From Candidatus Methanoperedens sp. (GTDB taxonomy: Archaea > Halobacteriota > Methanosarcinia > Methanosarcinales > Methanoperedenaceae), in contig JAPZAS010000015.1 in NCBI GenBank assembly GCA_027460525.1, forward strand, positions 1 through 64,000: a stretch of 64,000 nucleotides of DNA. The letters are read 5' to 3'. The notes under the pieces are model-generated. The model was given only the letters and a program-made list of their open reading frames with translations, searched no databases and was not told where the DNA came from. Position numbers and translations under genes: made by a program. This document shows positions 34,335 through 43,080 of this stretch, piece after piece. Numbering within the stretch: position 1 is the first letter of the stretch; the number at the start of each line of letters is the position of its first letter.

Positions 34335-35606
34335 TTTTTTATCCATATCCACAAAAGATAAAACCAGGCCAATAACCACAAGCACCGCGCCCACAAGCAG
34401 AACCTTCCACTCAAGCTGAAAAAGCATAAACACGCAAAATACAATACCGAATAACGGCAGTACCGGGAATTTTCCTATCGCAAGAGGGACTTTAAAAGAC
34501 CTTCTCATTTGCGGTTCCCTGTATCTTAACAGTATCAGGGCACCATTTATCACAAAAAAGGTCACAAAAAGCGTGAAGTTATCCACATTAGCCACAAAAG
34601 CGATATCACCGGCAAAAACGAAAAGCATTGACAGCAGCATCGCAGCGAATATGGCAACCCATGGTGTTCTTCTCGTAATATGCACACTTCCGAGGATACC
34701 CGGAAGAGTGAAAGAATCCGCCATGCCATAGATTATCCTCGATGCACCAAGCAGCATCATAAGAACAGTATTTGCAGTTGCAAAAAGAGCTATGACGGCT
34801 AATAGAATGAACGCATCGCCTCCAAAAGCGCTGAATGCAAGGTCTGCAAAGGGGGCATCCGATGCCGCAAGTTTTTCCCATCCTGTTACACTGACTGCGG
34901 AGATTGCTACTGAAATGTAAAGGACAATACTGATTAAGATCGCCAGCATCAATCCTTTCGGAATTGTTTTTTCAGGGTTTTTGGTCTCTTCCGAGAGCTT
35001 TACAATACTTTCAAACCCGGTATATGCAAAAAATACAAGCGCGGAAGCCTGGAAAACTCCCGTCAAACCCTGCGGCATCTCAAAATAATCCACTTTTCCA
35101 AGATAGGGAAGCCCGATGAAAATTATCAGAATAAGACCTGCGCTTTCTATGAGGGTGGATATTATCGCAAACCATACAGACTCTTTTATTCCCCGGAAAA
35201 GTAGGATGGAGAGGGCGATTATAAGAAGGAGGGCGGAAGTTATGATAGGCACTCCGGAAAGCGCTTTGAAATAACCCCCGAAACCCAGGGCTACAGTTGA
35301 TGCGCCGATTACGGCGCTCAGGATAATCAACCAGCCGATAATGAACGCCAGCCTTTTCCCAAAAGCATTTGAAGTATATTCATACTCGGCGCTCGCTCTT
35401 GGGAACATGGAAGAGAGTTCTGCATAACTCAATCCTGTAAAAACGGCTACGAGAGCCGAGAGGGCAAATGAGAGCCAGATAGAGTTCCCGGCGAGCCCAG
35501 CCGCCTTTCCTATAAGGGCGTATATACCCGCCCCGAGAATAATCCCCACGCCTGAGAGCGTAACCTCAAGGAGTCCAAGTTCGCGTTTCAATGCTACCTT
35601 TTTCAT
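34323..35606 (-). CDS. APC-superfamily amino acid permease
   Basis: 427 residues from ATG 35606 (MKKVALKRELGLLEVTLSG). AGGTG lies five bases upstream and a TATA-like AAATTTATACC at 35630-35640; the open frame continues 25 codons farther without support. About twelve membrane helices; the first carries the GVGIILGAGIYALIG substrate and ion motif, and EYEYTSNAFG and GFESIVKLSEETKNP match the APC/YjeH-like family. Likely proton- or sodium-driven uptake of amino acids or related amines; substrate unknown. Its last codons come from a dispersed repeat. Confidence 0.88.
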   Translation of the reverse strand: MKKVALKRELGLLEVTLSGVGIILGAGIYALIGKAAGLAGNSIWLSFALSALVAVFTGLSYAELSSMFPRASAEYEYTSNAFGKRLAFIIGWLIILSAVIGASTVALGFGGYFKALSGVPIITSALLLIIALSILLFRGIKESVWFAIISTLIESAGLILIIFIGLPYLGKVDYFEMPQGLTGVFQASALVFFAYTGFESIVKLSEETKNPEKTIPKGLMLAILISIVLYISVAISAVSVTGWEKLAASDAPFADLAFSAFGGDAFILLAVIALFATANTVLMMLLGASRIIYGMADSFTLPGILGSVHITRRTPWVAIFAAMLLSMLFVFAGDIAFVANVDNFTLFVTFFVINGALILLRYREPQMRRSFKVPLAIGKFPVLPLFGIVFCVFMLFQLEWKVLLVGAVLVVIGLVLSFVDMDKKNRR

Positions 35607-35691
35607 GCCGCACCTGTATTGCCCAAAATAGGTATAAATTTGGGTATAATCTTGGAAAATAGATTTAAATAGCCAATCCAATGTATGGTCA

Positions 35692-35806
35692 GAGGAACCG
35701 AGATTCCTATCCTATCCACAAAATCTTTTTTTTGGTTCCTCAAACCTATCCGATTAAAGTTAATCTTTTGATTTATAAATTCTTCGGTTTCGTTCGGTTT
35801 GAGGAA
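35692..35806 (-). other. Three-segment alternative pairing element between ccmE and the permease
   Basis: Segment A GAGGAACC (35692-35699), segment B GGTTCCTCAAACC (35734-35746) and segment C GGTTTGAGGAA (35796-35806). A pairs with the left of B over 8 bases; C pairs with TTCCTCAAACC in B over 11 bases; all matches are perfect and mutually exclusive. Read on the reverse strand it begins four bases after the ccmE stop. It could be a 3' end structure or an attenuator-like switch ahead of the permease. Coordinates are exact, function is inference. Confidence 0.45.
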
Positions 35807-35809
35807 ATA

Positions 35810-36241
35810 TCATTTACCCTGCGTACCGGAAGTGGCAGTCGCTGTCGCATATACCGAATCTCCACTTTCGTATTTGGAGGGGCATTTTGTCAGCATCCTG
35901 AAGGCTTCGAACACATTGTTGTTGAACTGCCCTGTCACCACTGCCTGGATGTTTGTAGCCTCTGGCGGAAGGTTGGGCTTCTCGCCTGTATAAACTACAT
36001 CTATTGTTGCCTTGCCATCGGTCAGTTTAAAGGCGAGCGTTCGGTTGAGAGCATCCCAATGGTCTGTACCCGGCACCATGCTTCCATTGACTATAATGAT
36101 CTTCCCGGTCAGTGTATCCTGGGCTGCAGCCGCTTCACCGACCTCGTACTGGTTCGTTGCCACTCCTGATGAAAGCACCAGATATCCTAATAATACAGCA
36201 ATAATGGAAACTCCCAACAACAACCTGTTCTTCTTATTCAT
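35810..36241 (-). CDS. ccmE: CcmE-type heme chaperone with CxxxY motif
   Basis: 143 residues. An N-terminal membrane anchor (about 8-28) is followed by an OB-fold domain: LTGKIIIVNGSMVPG, LAFKLTDGKATIDVVYTGEKPNLPPE, VVTGQFNNNVFEAFRML. The heme-binding segment is TKCPSKYES, with C120 and Y124, the CxxxY form found in archaea and some bacteria in place of the HxxxY of E. coli. It carries heme covalently and hands it to CcmF for c-type cytochrome synthesis outside the membrane. It is a single gene here, the other ccm genes being outside the window. Divergent from the TauE/SafE gene. Confidence 0.88.
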   Translation of the reverse strand: MNKKNRLLLGVSIIAVLLGYLVLSSGVATNQYEVGEAAAAQDTLTGKIIIVNGSMVPGTDHWDALNRTLAFKLTDGKATIDVVYTGEKPNLPPEATNIQAVVTGQFNNNVFEAFRMLTKCPSKYESGDSVYATATATSGTQGK

Positions 36242-36328
36242 TTGTATCCCTACGAACTATAATGGAGCGCTTATCCTTAAATGTTTCTCCATAGCATTAT
36301 TAATCCTTCTATGTATTAAGATGCAGCT

Positions 36329-37075
36329 ATGGAGTTATTGCCCATAACATTCATCGCATTCCTGGTTTCCGCTCTTTTCTCGATGCTCGGGCTTGGAGGA
36401 GCGATTATCTATACCCCACTTTTTTTCTGGCTTGGCGTTCCTCTCCTTGCTGCTATCCCGATGGCGCTTTTGCTGAATACCATAACCACAGCCTCAGCCT
36501 CCATGACTTATCTGAAGCAGCGTTTGGTGGATAGAAGAGTTGCTTTTCCCATAATCCTGACTTCCGTCCTCGGCGCACTTACAGGCTCGTATCTTGCGCC
36601 CAGGATGGACACCAAAATCATAATTCTTTTGCTTTCGCTAATCCTTTTTCTGGCAAGCATAAGGATACTTTTTTTTAACAGCCTTGGCTTTTCGGCTGGA
36701 AGAATTGACAGGAAAAAATTAGCAATTGGAGCAGGCGCAGGGCTTTTTATCGGTATTATATCCTCGCTCGTGGGCATAGGCGGAGGCACTTTTATCGTCC
36801 CGCTGCTCCTTGTCCTCGGTTTTAAAACTAAAAATGCCGTTGCGACTTCGGCATTTATAATCACGTTTATGTCCCTGTCAGGATTTATCGGGCATTTGAA
36901 TTTCGGGCAGCAGCAACTGGATATGAGATTATTGCTCTATGCAGGTGCGGCGGCGTTTGTGGGTGCGCAGGCGGGTTCAAGAATATTCAAGCGCACCTCT
37001 CCCAGGACGATCGAAAGGATGTTCGCGGTGGTGTTATTGTTTATGGTGGGCAAACTTTTGTACGGGTTGATGTAA
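36329..37075 (+). CDS. TauE/SafE-family anion exporter
   Basis: 248 residues, about eight membrane helices with an internal duplication: FLVSALFSMLGLGGAIIYTPLF at the start and GLFIGIISSLVGIGGGTFIVPLLL at the middle are the paired signature. Family members export sulfite, sulfoacetate or other small anions. A TATA-like ATTATTAATCC at 36296-36306 sits about 28 bases before the ATG. It stands divergent from ccmE. Confidence 0.88.
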   Translation: MELLPITFIAFLVSALFSMLGLGGAIIYTPLFFWLGVPLLAAIPMALLLNTITTASASMTYLKQRLVDRRVAFPIILTSVLGALTGSYLAPRMDTKIIILLLSLILFLASIRILFFNSLGFSAGRIDRKKLAIGAGAGLFIGIISSLVGIGGGTFIVPLLLVLGFKTKNAVATSAFIITFMSLSGFIGHLNFGQQQLDMRLLLYAGAAAFVGAQAGSRIFKRTSPRTIERMFAVVLLFMVGKLLYGLM

Positions 37076-37086
37076 TTTTAATATGT

Positions 37087-37349
37087 TTATAATAATTCTT
37101 CGGCTGCCTCTAACGCTTTTATTGCTTCAATAAGCAGGGTAGCCATTTTATTTCCCTTTCCAGTAAGCTTGTATCTTACTCTTTTTCTTTTTCCTCTTCT
37201 GTAATTGAGGCTTCAATAACGCCAAAATCAAATTCTTTAATCCTTCTTGATGGCGTATCTGAGTAAATTTTAAGTTTGTTTTGAATTTCATTAAACGCAA
37301 GACGCTCGTCTTTTAAGGCTATTATTATATCGATAAGGAATTTTTTATC
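37087..37349 (-). pseudogene. Frameshifted winged-helix (HxlR/PadR-like) regulator remnant
   Basis: Reverse strand reads KKFLIDIIIALKDERLAFNEIQ through IKEFDFGVIEASITEEEKEKE and stops, while the next frame continues KRVRYKLTGKGNKMATLLIE and ALEAAEELL to a stop at 37087. Joined at the A-rich tract near 37190 they form one short winged-helix protein with the typical YKLTGKG wing. No start codon is present at the front; a TAG precedes the first codons. I call it a decayed gene, although an error in the A tract of the assembly could explain the frameshift. It fills most of the 354-base gap 37076-37429. Confidence 0.65.
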
Positions 37350-37364
37350 CTAATAAATACATGC

Positions 37365-37384
37365 AGACTTGGGAAGTCTTTTTA
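37365..37384 (+). terminator. Short hairpin with T tract
   Basis: AGACTT-GGG-AAGTCT (37365-37379) is a perfect 6-base-pair stem followed by TTTTT, the shape of an intrinsic terminator on the forward strand. It may end transcription from the TauE/SafE gene before the next promoter (TATA-like GATTTATAAG near 37412-37421). Confidence 0.5.
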
Positions 37385-37459
37385 ACACAATGAAAAATAA
37401 AATGGGATAAGAAAGATTTATAAGAGTTAATGCGCATAGTAATGATGATGGTGGTAAAA

Positions 37460-39196
37460 ATGATTACTCTGAGAAAAACATTATTGGCTCTAATAACTAT
37501 TTTAACATTATCTGGAACTGCGCTTGCAGCTATATCTTATACTCTAAGCACAATACCAAATCCTTCTTCAATATACACTGGAGATAGCACTACTGTTTCA
37601 TTTTCAGTTACAAATAATAATCTTTGGTATAATGGTGTGTGCGCTGTTATGGTGGATTCTGGCTCTTGGTCAACCGAATACGTAGTCAAATCAGGAGCGG
37701 CAGTAAGTTTCTCTGCAACTGTATATGCTCCACCTTGGGGAAATGGTGCAGGAAGCGCACAACACACAGTTAATTCTTATTGCTACGATACGAGTGACCC
37801 TGCAAAAATTTATAAAAGTACTTCTTTTACTCTAACCTATACTGAAAATCCAAAATACATTGCAAATCAAGCAATAAACTCGGCGCAGAGTTCTATTAAC
37901 TCAGCACAAACCAGCATAAACAACGCTCAAAATGCGATTACTGATGCAAAAAATCTGGGTGCAGATGTTAGCCTTGCAGAGAGTAAGTTATCCAGTGCCC
38001 TTAATTCTATGCAAACTGTACAAAGTAAACAGTCCTCTGCAAATTCGTTTTATTCCTCCTCAAACTATAACCAAGCAACTAATACCGCTAATGACGTTAA
38101 ACCCTATGCAGATTCAGCGAAGACCGATGCTGATACTGTATATTCTATAGCCATTCAAGCAAAGGAAACAGCGCAGGCTGCAAAAGATAGTGCACAGGCT
38201 GCTATAACAAGTGCTAAAAATGTTATAAATTCAGCCAGTACTACCAAAGCAGATGCGCAGAATACAGTAAATGATGCAAAAAATATTGGTGCCGATGTAG
38301 GTTCAGCCCAGACATTTTTAGATACTGCTATTTCTAAATTAGATTCAGCAAATACAAAATATACCGAAGCTAACTCATATTTTACTAACTTAAAATGGAA
38401 TGACGCAAAGACAAGTGCAAATCAAGCTGAATCTTACGCCAATGATGCTCTTACAAATGCTGGTAATGCCAAGTCAACTGCTAACAAAGCTAAAGAAGAT
38501 TATGCCGCCGAAGGCGGACAAACAAAATCAAAGTTAGATACAGCACAATCAACTTATAATAACGTAGTCGATACAGCAGATAAAACTAAAGAGGCAATAA
38601 CTGCACTCTCAAATATTGGTGTTGAAACCACAGAGTTTACTAAAGAATTAGAAACAGTTTCTTCAACACTCGTCGATGCAAAAGCAGAATTAGATCAGGC
38701 AAACACCAGATATGAAAACAAAGAACTCAGCGAGAGCAAATCTTATTCTGAGAAATCATTAGATATAACTGAGAAAGATATTACCATTTTAAAGGATACA
38801 CAAAACAAGATGGCATCCGCTGCTATTGATAAAATTGCTAATAAATATTCTTCTATCAGCAATAATTATGATGTTGCAGTAAAAACGCTGGAAGATTCAA
38901 AAACAAAAATAACTGGTGACGTTTATGTTGCAGAAAAAGAAAAATTAGATAACGCAAAGAAAAGTTTAGATAATGCATCTAACTTAATGGCTCAAGCAAA
39001 ATCATACGCCGATAATAATAAATATTCTGATGCAGTAATTTCTTTGAAGGGTGCGCTCATAGAACTTGACAAAGCTAATTCGTTGTCTGGAGAAATTAAA
39101 CCTGCATCCCCAATCCCTTCATTTGAAACGATATTTGCTTTAACAGGGTTATCCATTGCATATTTGGTAATTTTAAGAAGGAAAAATATTTTTTAA
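37460..39196 (+). CDS. Large secreted Ala/Ser/Asn-rich helical protein with PGF-CTERM-like tail
   Basis: 578 residues from ATG 37460 (MITLRKTLLALITIL), picked because a GGTGG lies just upstream and a normal signal peptide begins there; ATGs at 37430, 37442 and nearby are in frame. After the signal (to about residue 24) comes a CARDB-like beta domain with two Cys (about 60 and 108), then roughly 400 residues of low-complexity helix, full of Ala, Ser, Asn, Lys and Asp with repeats such as AQNAITDAKNLGADVSLAES and AQNTVNDAKNIGADVGSAQ. It closes with IPSFETIFALTGLSIAYLVIL and RRK, a PGF-CTERM-like sorting tail. Probably a rod-like surface protein bound to the envelope. Confidence 0.82.
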   Translation: MITLRKTLLALITILTLSGTALAAISYTLSTIPNPSSIYTGDSTTVSFSVTNNNLWYNGVCAVMVDSGSWSTEYVVKSGAAVSFSATVYAPPWGNGAGSAQHTVNSYCYDTSDPAKIYKSTSFTLTYTENPKYIANQAINSAQSSINSAQTSINNAQNAITDAKNLGADVSLAESKLSSALNSMQTVQSKQSSANSFYSSSNYNQATNTANDVKPYADSAKTDADTVYSIAIQAKETAQAAKDSAQAAITSAKNVINSASTTKADAQNTVNDAKNIGADVGSAQTFLDTAISKLDSANTKYTEANSYFTNLKWNDAKTSANQAESYANDALTNAGNAKSTANKAKEDYAAEGGQTKSKLDTAQSTYNNVVDTADKTKEAITALSNIGVETTEFTKELETVSSTLVDAKAELDQANTRYENKELSESKSYSEKSLDITEKDITILKDTQNKMASAAIDKIANKYSSISNNYDVAVKTLEDSKTKITGDVYVAEKEKLDNAKKSLDNASNLMAQAKSYADNNKYSDAVISLKGALIELDKANSLSGEIKPASPIPSFETIFALTGLSIAYLVILRRKNIF

Positions 39197-39220
39197 ATTT
39201 ATTTATATTGCATATATCCT

Positions 39221-39973
39221 TCAATGGTAGCCTTTCATCTCCCGTTCTATCATCTTCGGGTACGTCATCCCGATGAGCTTCTCGAGATTTTCCACATCCT
39301 CCCTGTTGTACTTGATCAGTACTTCCAGCGCTTCATCATTTCCGCGCTCATGCCTCTTCCATAATCTCACAGCATCAAGACCTGTTATTCCTGCCGTTTC
39401 CTCGCTCCTCTCCAATCCAAGTGAGCGCTCGATATTTTTAAGACCCCCGCAAAAGCCAAGTTTTTTCAGAGGGTACATAAGGTCTATATGAAGGTGATTG
39501 AAAAATCCCGGGAATTCATGCTCGATGAAGGGCAGGTCAAACCTCGCGCCATTGAAGGTTACAAGCTGTTTGTACTTTGCCAGCTCTGCAGGCGCTTCCT
39601 GAAGATTGATGCCCCGGATGTATGTTTTCGTCTCTTTTCCGTTGTATATGCCGATAACTGTTATTTTGGAGTAGCTGGGTGACAGCCCTGTGGTCTCAAT
39701 ATCGACATAGGCTGTTTTATCCCTGAAATGCCGATACGCCCTCCACTGGTGGCTGGGTGCGAGCCGCTTTGCGAAATAAATGTGGCTCCCGCTGGCTAAC
39801 CGTTCAATCGACTCCACAACCCCCGACAGCAATAGGCGCTTCCTGTTTTTAACCATTTTTATCATACTGTGGTTTTCGAGCAGCTCTTCCCAGTTTCTTA
39901 TGCCGCATCTCCATATCCTCTGTTCTATTGTAGAGCCAATCCCTGATATGTGGATGTAGGTATTATCCAGCAT
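39221..39973 (-). CDS. RNase H-fold exonuclease domain protein
   Basis: 250 residues from ATG 39973 (MLDNTYIHISGIGSTIEQ), which overlaps the upstream polymerase gene by 11 bases; a longer open frame to 40018 lies wholly inside that gene. The N-terminal part has a helix-hairpin-helix-like ISGIGSTIEQRIW. The exonuclease core shows YVDIETTGLS (DxE), LVTFNGARFDLPFIEH (ND), and YNREDVENLEKL with the last Asp, the DEDD pattern of PF13482 / YprB-type RNase H-like enzymes. Coupling to PolD small subunit suggests a DNA replication or repair role (inference). Confidence 0.85.
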   Translation of the reverse strand: MLDNTYIHISGIGSTIEQRIWRCGIRNWEELLENHSMIKMVKNRKRLLLSGVVESIERLASGSHIYFAKRLAPSHQWRAYRHFRDKTAYVDIETTGLSPSYSKITVIGIYNGKETKTYIRGINLQEAPAELAKYKQLVTFNGARFDLPFIEHEFPGFFNHLHIDLMYPLKKLGFCGGLKNIERSLGLERSEETAGITGLDAVRLWKRHERGNDEALEVLIKYNREDVENLEKLIGMTYPKMIEREMKGYH

Positions 39974-41426
39974 AATCAAACTCCACAATTCTGTATTCCA
40001 TACTTGCGAGGTCAACAAGTGTAGCTTTAGCCGGGTTGGGCATGAGGTTCATTCTTTTCTGGAATTCCGTCTGGCTCTGCCATGTGCCACTGTTAACGGT
40101 CAGCACATCCTTGTAGCGCGATACGCCCACTGTGTGCACATGCCCGCAGTGCAATATATCAGGTATCTGGTCGATCACGAAATGATCCTTTTGTTCGGGC
40201 GCGATGGATACGCGGCCTCCATATATGGGTGAAAGGTGGCGAAGTTTCAGCATTTCAACCATGGGTTTTACAGGGTCTGCATAAGAAAATCCAGGTATGC
40301 TTGTAATAATGTCATCCATCGACCTGCCGTGGTAGATCAAGACCTTGGCTCCGATATCCACCATGGCAGGGTTTCCCACAAAGGTAATATCGCTCCTGAA
40401 CATCCTGGTTATTCTCTCTGGAAAGCGCGGCTGGGGTTCAGCCTGCCTCACTGCATCATGGTTTCCTGGCGAGATTATAATTTTAATATGTTTTGGCACT
40501 GCGTTTATGTACTCCGCGGCTTTTTCATACTGCTCGTAGATATCAGAAATCGCAAGTTCCTTGTCCTGGTTGGGGAACACACCAATGCCGTCAACCACAT
40601 CACCCGCAATAACAAGGTAATTGATCTCATCCCCGAGCCATTCTGAAAACTTAAGCCAGGCATCCTCAAGAAAAGTCTTGCTCCCCACATGTATATCAGA
40701 AATAAATACCGCTTTTCCTGCAGCTTTTCTTCCGTTCAGGGTGTTTTTCTGTACATTGGGAATATCTGGCCAGGTTATTCTATTGGCAAACATAAGATTA
40801 CCGTCAGGAGAAAGTGTGCCAGTAATCCCTATTACCTCATCCAGAAGAACCTTCCTTGCAGAGTCGAAGAGCTCTTTATCTTTTTCTTTGTGGATTAAAA
40901 CAGGCATCGTTCCTGTTTTATCCTCTACCTCGATGAGTTTGTGCCCATTGGCGGTTGCCCTTATATCCAGCACCATGCCTATTATGGAAAGAGGCTCTCG
41001 TGTATCCAGATTTCTTTTCTTTATGCTCTCAATCGGTCTTGCGCTTATTCTTTTCCGGAGCATCTCAGCAAGCGAATCGTAGCGATCTTTGAAATACTGC
41101 ACAAACTCGGTGTATTCCCCGATGCATGTGGATTGGTTTGTTATGTCTTTTAATACGGTAACTGGACTTTGAATTTTGTTTTCTGGAACTGCCTTTTGCG
41201 GCTCTTTAGTATGCTGCATCTGGCCGGGAAAAACCCTGGCTTTAAGTGTTAAGTTCTGGGCAAGAGGTTTTATATGCTCTATTCCCACAACCATCACCGA
41301 GTCATCGATTGATTTTAAAACACGGTTTATTAACTCAGGCGGGCCTGTCTTAATCAGATCAAGCGCCTGAGGATCAATCTGGAATCCAGACTCGGCAAAA
41401 ATCTGGATTATCTCGCTCGTCTCCAT
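39963..41426 (-). CDS. polD1: DNA polymerase D small subunit (DP1)
   Basis: 487 residues from ATG 41426 (METSEIIQIFAESGFQIDPQALDLI), the usual DP1 beginning; the open frame reaches 41513 but that leaves only 12 bases to the divergent gene and no room for a promoter. An N-terminal helical domain and OB fold (about 165-255) precede the calcineurin-like phosphoesterase domain with VFISDIHVGS, VIAGDVVDGIGVF, ISPGNHDAVRQ and LHCGHVHTVGVS, which gives the 3'-5' proofreading exonuclease. All metal-binding His and Asp are present, as in active DP1. The large subunit is not in the window. Confidence 0.95.
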   Translation of the reverse strand: METSEIIQIFAESGFQIDPQALDLIKTGPPELINRVLKSIDDSVMVVGIEHIKPLAQNLTLKARVFPGQMQHTKEPQKAVPENKIQSPVTVLKDITNQSTCIGEYTEFVQYFKDRYDSLAEMLRKRISARPIESIKKRNLDTREPLSIIGMVLDIRATANGHKLIEVEDKTGTMPVLIHKEKDKELFDSARKVLLDEVIGITGTLSPDGNLMFANRITWPDIPNVQKNTLNGRKAAGKAVFISDIHVGSKTFLEDAWLKFSEWLGDEINYLVIAGDVVDGIGVFPNQDKELAISDIYEQYEKAAEYINAVPKHIKIIISPGNHDAVRQAEPQPRFPERITRMFRSDITFVGNPAMVDIGAKVLIYHGRSMDDIITSIPGFSYADPVKPMVEMLKLRHLSPIYGGRVSIAPEQKDHFVIDQIPDILHCGHVHTVGVSRYKDVLTVNSGTWQSQTEFQKRMNLMPNPAKATLVDLASMEYRIVEFDYAG

Positions 41427-41525
41427 CTCCTGAACATATATCACTGTATTGGGATAAGATTTTTCCTCGATTCTTATATCGATGCTTTTATTTACTTTTG
41501 CCCTAATTAACAATCTGGTGGAAAT

Positions 41526-42269
41526 ATGGCAGCGGAATTAGAAGAACATTTCGTGAAAATCATAAATAAACCTCTGAAATCAAAGAATCCATTGGTTATT
41601 GTAGGGTTTCCTGGCATCGGTCTTGTGGGGAACATAACGTGCCAGCACATCATTGAGGAATTGGGAATGATATACAGGGGTTCTATCGATTCGAGGTACT
41701 TCCCGCCGCTTGCAGTGCTTTTTAATGGTATGGTATATCTGCCAGTGCGCATCTATGAGGCGCCGGATAAGGAGGTTGTTATAGTAATTTCAGATATACC
41801 CATACATCCCACTGCATCGTACGATATCAGCAAGGTGCTGGCAGACTGGATGCAGTCCATCAACGCCAAGAATATTGTTTCAATTGCAGGGATAGCGACA
41901 ACGACAGGAGAGCGCCGTGTCTTTGGGGGTGCAACAAGCCAGGAGTTGCTGGAAAAGATTAAGGATAAAACCGAAATATTCCAGGTGGGGACTATTTCAG
42001 GCATTTCGGGCAGTATCATGACAGAGTGTTATCTCCGCGGCATGCCAGCTGTAAGCCTGCTGGGCGAGACGCCCGGACCCAATCCTGATCCGAAAGCTGC
42101 AGTCGAGGTAATAAATGTTCTCAATAACATATTCGGCTTATCCATAGATACCACTAAATTGTCAAGTCAGGCTGAGCAGATCGAACTTGAACTTTCCAAA
42201 CTTGCGGAGCAGGTCAGGACCACAGAAACGCAATCGCTCCCCAAAAAAGAATTCCCGATGTACGGGTGA
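41526..42269 (+). CDS. PAC2-family protein (proteasome assembly chaperone-like)
   Basis: 247 residues. PAC2 (COG2047) marks include PLVIVGFPGIGLVGNITCQHIIEE, YFPPLAVLFNGM and SIAGIATTTG, and the C-terminal stretch EIFQVGTISGISGSIMTECYLRGMPAVSLLGETPG with the Asp-Pro-rich block NPDPKAA. Archaeal members are related to the eukaryotic proteasome assembly chaperone 2. GGTGG at 41516-41520 is the ribosome site. It is followed four bases later by a DUF473 gene in the same operon. Confidence 0.9.
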   Translation: MAAELEEHFVKIINKPLKSKNPLVIVGFPGIGLVGNITCQHIIEELGMIYRGSIDSRYFPPLAVLFNGMVYLPVRIYEAPDKEVVIVISDIPIHPTASYDISKVLADWMQSINAKNIVSIAGIATTTGERRVFGGATSQELLEKIKDKTEIFQVGTISGISGSIMTECYLRGMPAVSLLGETPGPNPDPKAAVEVINVLNNIFGLSIDTTKLSSQAEQIELELSKLAEQVRTTETQSLPKKEFPMYG

Positions 42270-42273
42270 TTTT

Positions 42274-42663
42274 ATGCGCCATGTAGTGTTGAGCGGAATT
42301 GCACCTCAGGCCTTAAAGGAACTAGAGCTTGAGAAGATTAAGACCATCGAGATCAGAAGCCCCCATAATTTTCTCTCTGCGCTTGAAACCGATGTTGGGG
42401 ATGTAATCTTTCTTACATCAACAAGCCTGGGAGATGTAAGACCCGGCACCACGGGCATTATTGCAAAGATACGTGAAAAACAGATTTCAATGCACAGGGT
42501 AATTCAAAGAACAGAGATGTTTTACGAGGAGGCAGAGGTGCAGATGGCGCGCCTCCAGCTTGAGATAAAAGGACATGCAAGGGTCAGGCGAGCGGAATGC
42601 AGTGCGCTGGGGGAAGCAACCGTGGTCGAGGCTGACGAAGTGCAGTTTTTTGAAGGACGATGA
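42274..42663 (+). CDS. DUF473 protein
   Basis: 129 residues from ATG 42274 (MRHVVLSGIAPQALKEL); the longer open frame overlaps the PAC2 gene out of frame. The sequence VGDVIFLTSTSLGDVRPGTTGIIAKI and the C-terminal ECSALGEATVVEADEVQFF match the archaeal DUF473 family as I know it. No motif reveals an activity. It is the second gene of a PAC2-DUF473 unit, so a link to the proteasome is possible (inference). Confidence 0.82.
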   Translation: MRHVVLSGIAPQALKELELEKIKTIEIRSPHNFLSALETDVGDVIFLTSTSLGDVRPGTTGIIAKIREKQISMHRVIQRTEMFYEEAEVQMARLQLEIKGHARVRRAECSALGEATVVEADEVQFFEGR

Positions 42664-42671
42664 GCTGCTGG

Positions 42672-43055
42672 CTAAAATGAGTCAAGATTCTTATCCTTTA
42701 TTAGTTTAAAAAATATCCAGGAAACAGGGAATAGAATCATAAAGTGGAGTATTAAAAATAAGAAAACAAAATTAAAAGGGTACCCTTCAAGGAAATACCG
42801 GGTTTGTAACGAAACATCAACTATAAGGGAAAAAAGGAAGGATTTCATGAAAGGATTCTGTTTCCTGACAAGTAAAAAGATAAAAAATCCATAAATTGTT
42901 CCATAAATTATCTTGTTCGGGAAATATCTTGGAGGCACGGCGTATGTCTCGCTCAGGGAATGGAGCAAAAAGTCCACAAAAGCGAATAATAAAATTACTG
43001 CAAATATTATAAGGAATATTAAAAATAAGTTCTTGATTTTTTCTTTTGGTATCAC
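42672..43055 (-). CDS. Four-helix membrane protein, unknown
   Basis: 127 residues with four predicted membrane helices (about 9-30, 49-63, 68-85, 93-115). The loop between the first two contains Pro-rich PPRYFPNK. No family recognised. It is AT-rich and follows the 119-residue gene by 25 bases, so the three reverse-strand genes 43666 to 42672 may form one unit. Confidence 0.55.
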   Translation of the reverse strand: MIPKEKIKNLFLIFLIIFAVILLFAFVDFLLHSLSETYAVPPRYFPNKIIYGTIYGFFIFLLVRKQNPFMKSFLFSLIVDVSLQTRYFLEGYPFNFVFLFLILHFMILFPVSWIFFKLIKDKNLDSF

Positions 43056-43080
43056 AATAATTTCCTCATCTTCGATGTTA

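Noticed and set aside
35681-36169. Forward-strand 162-codon open frame opposite ccmE
   Set aside because: It is antisense to the OB-fold coding sequence of ccmE and starts in the permease upstream region; Cys/His-rich translation is an artefact.
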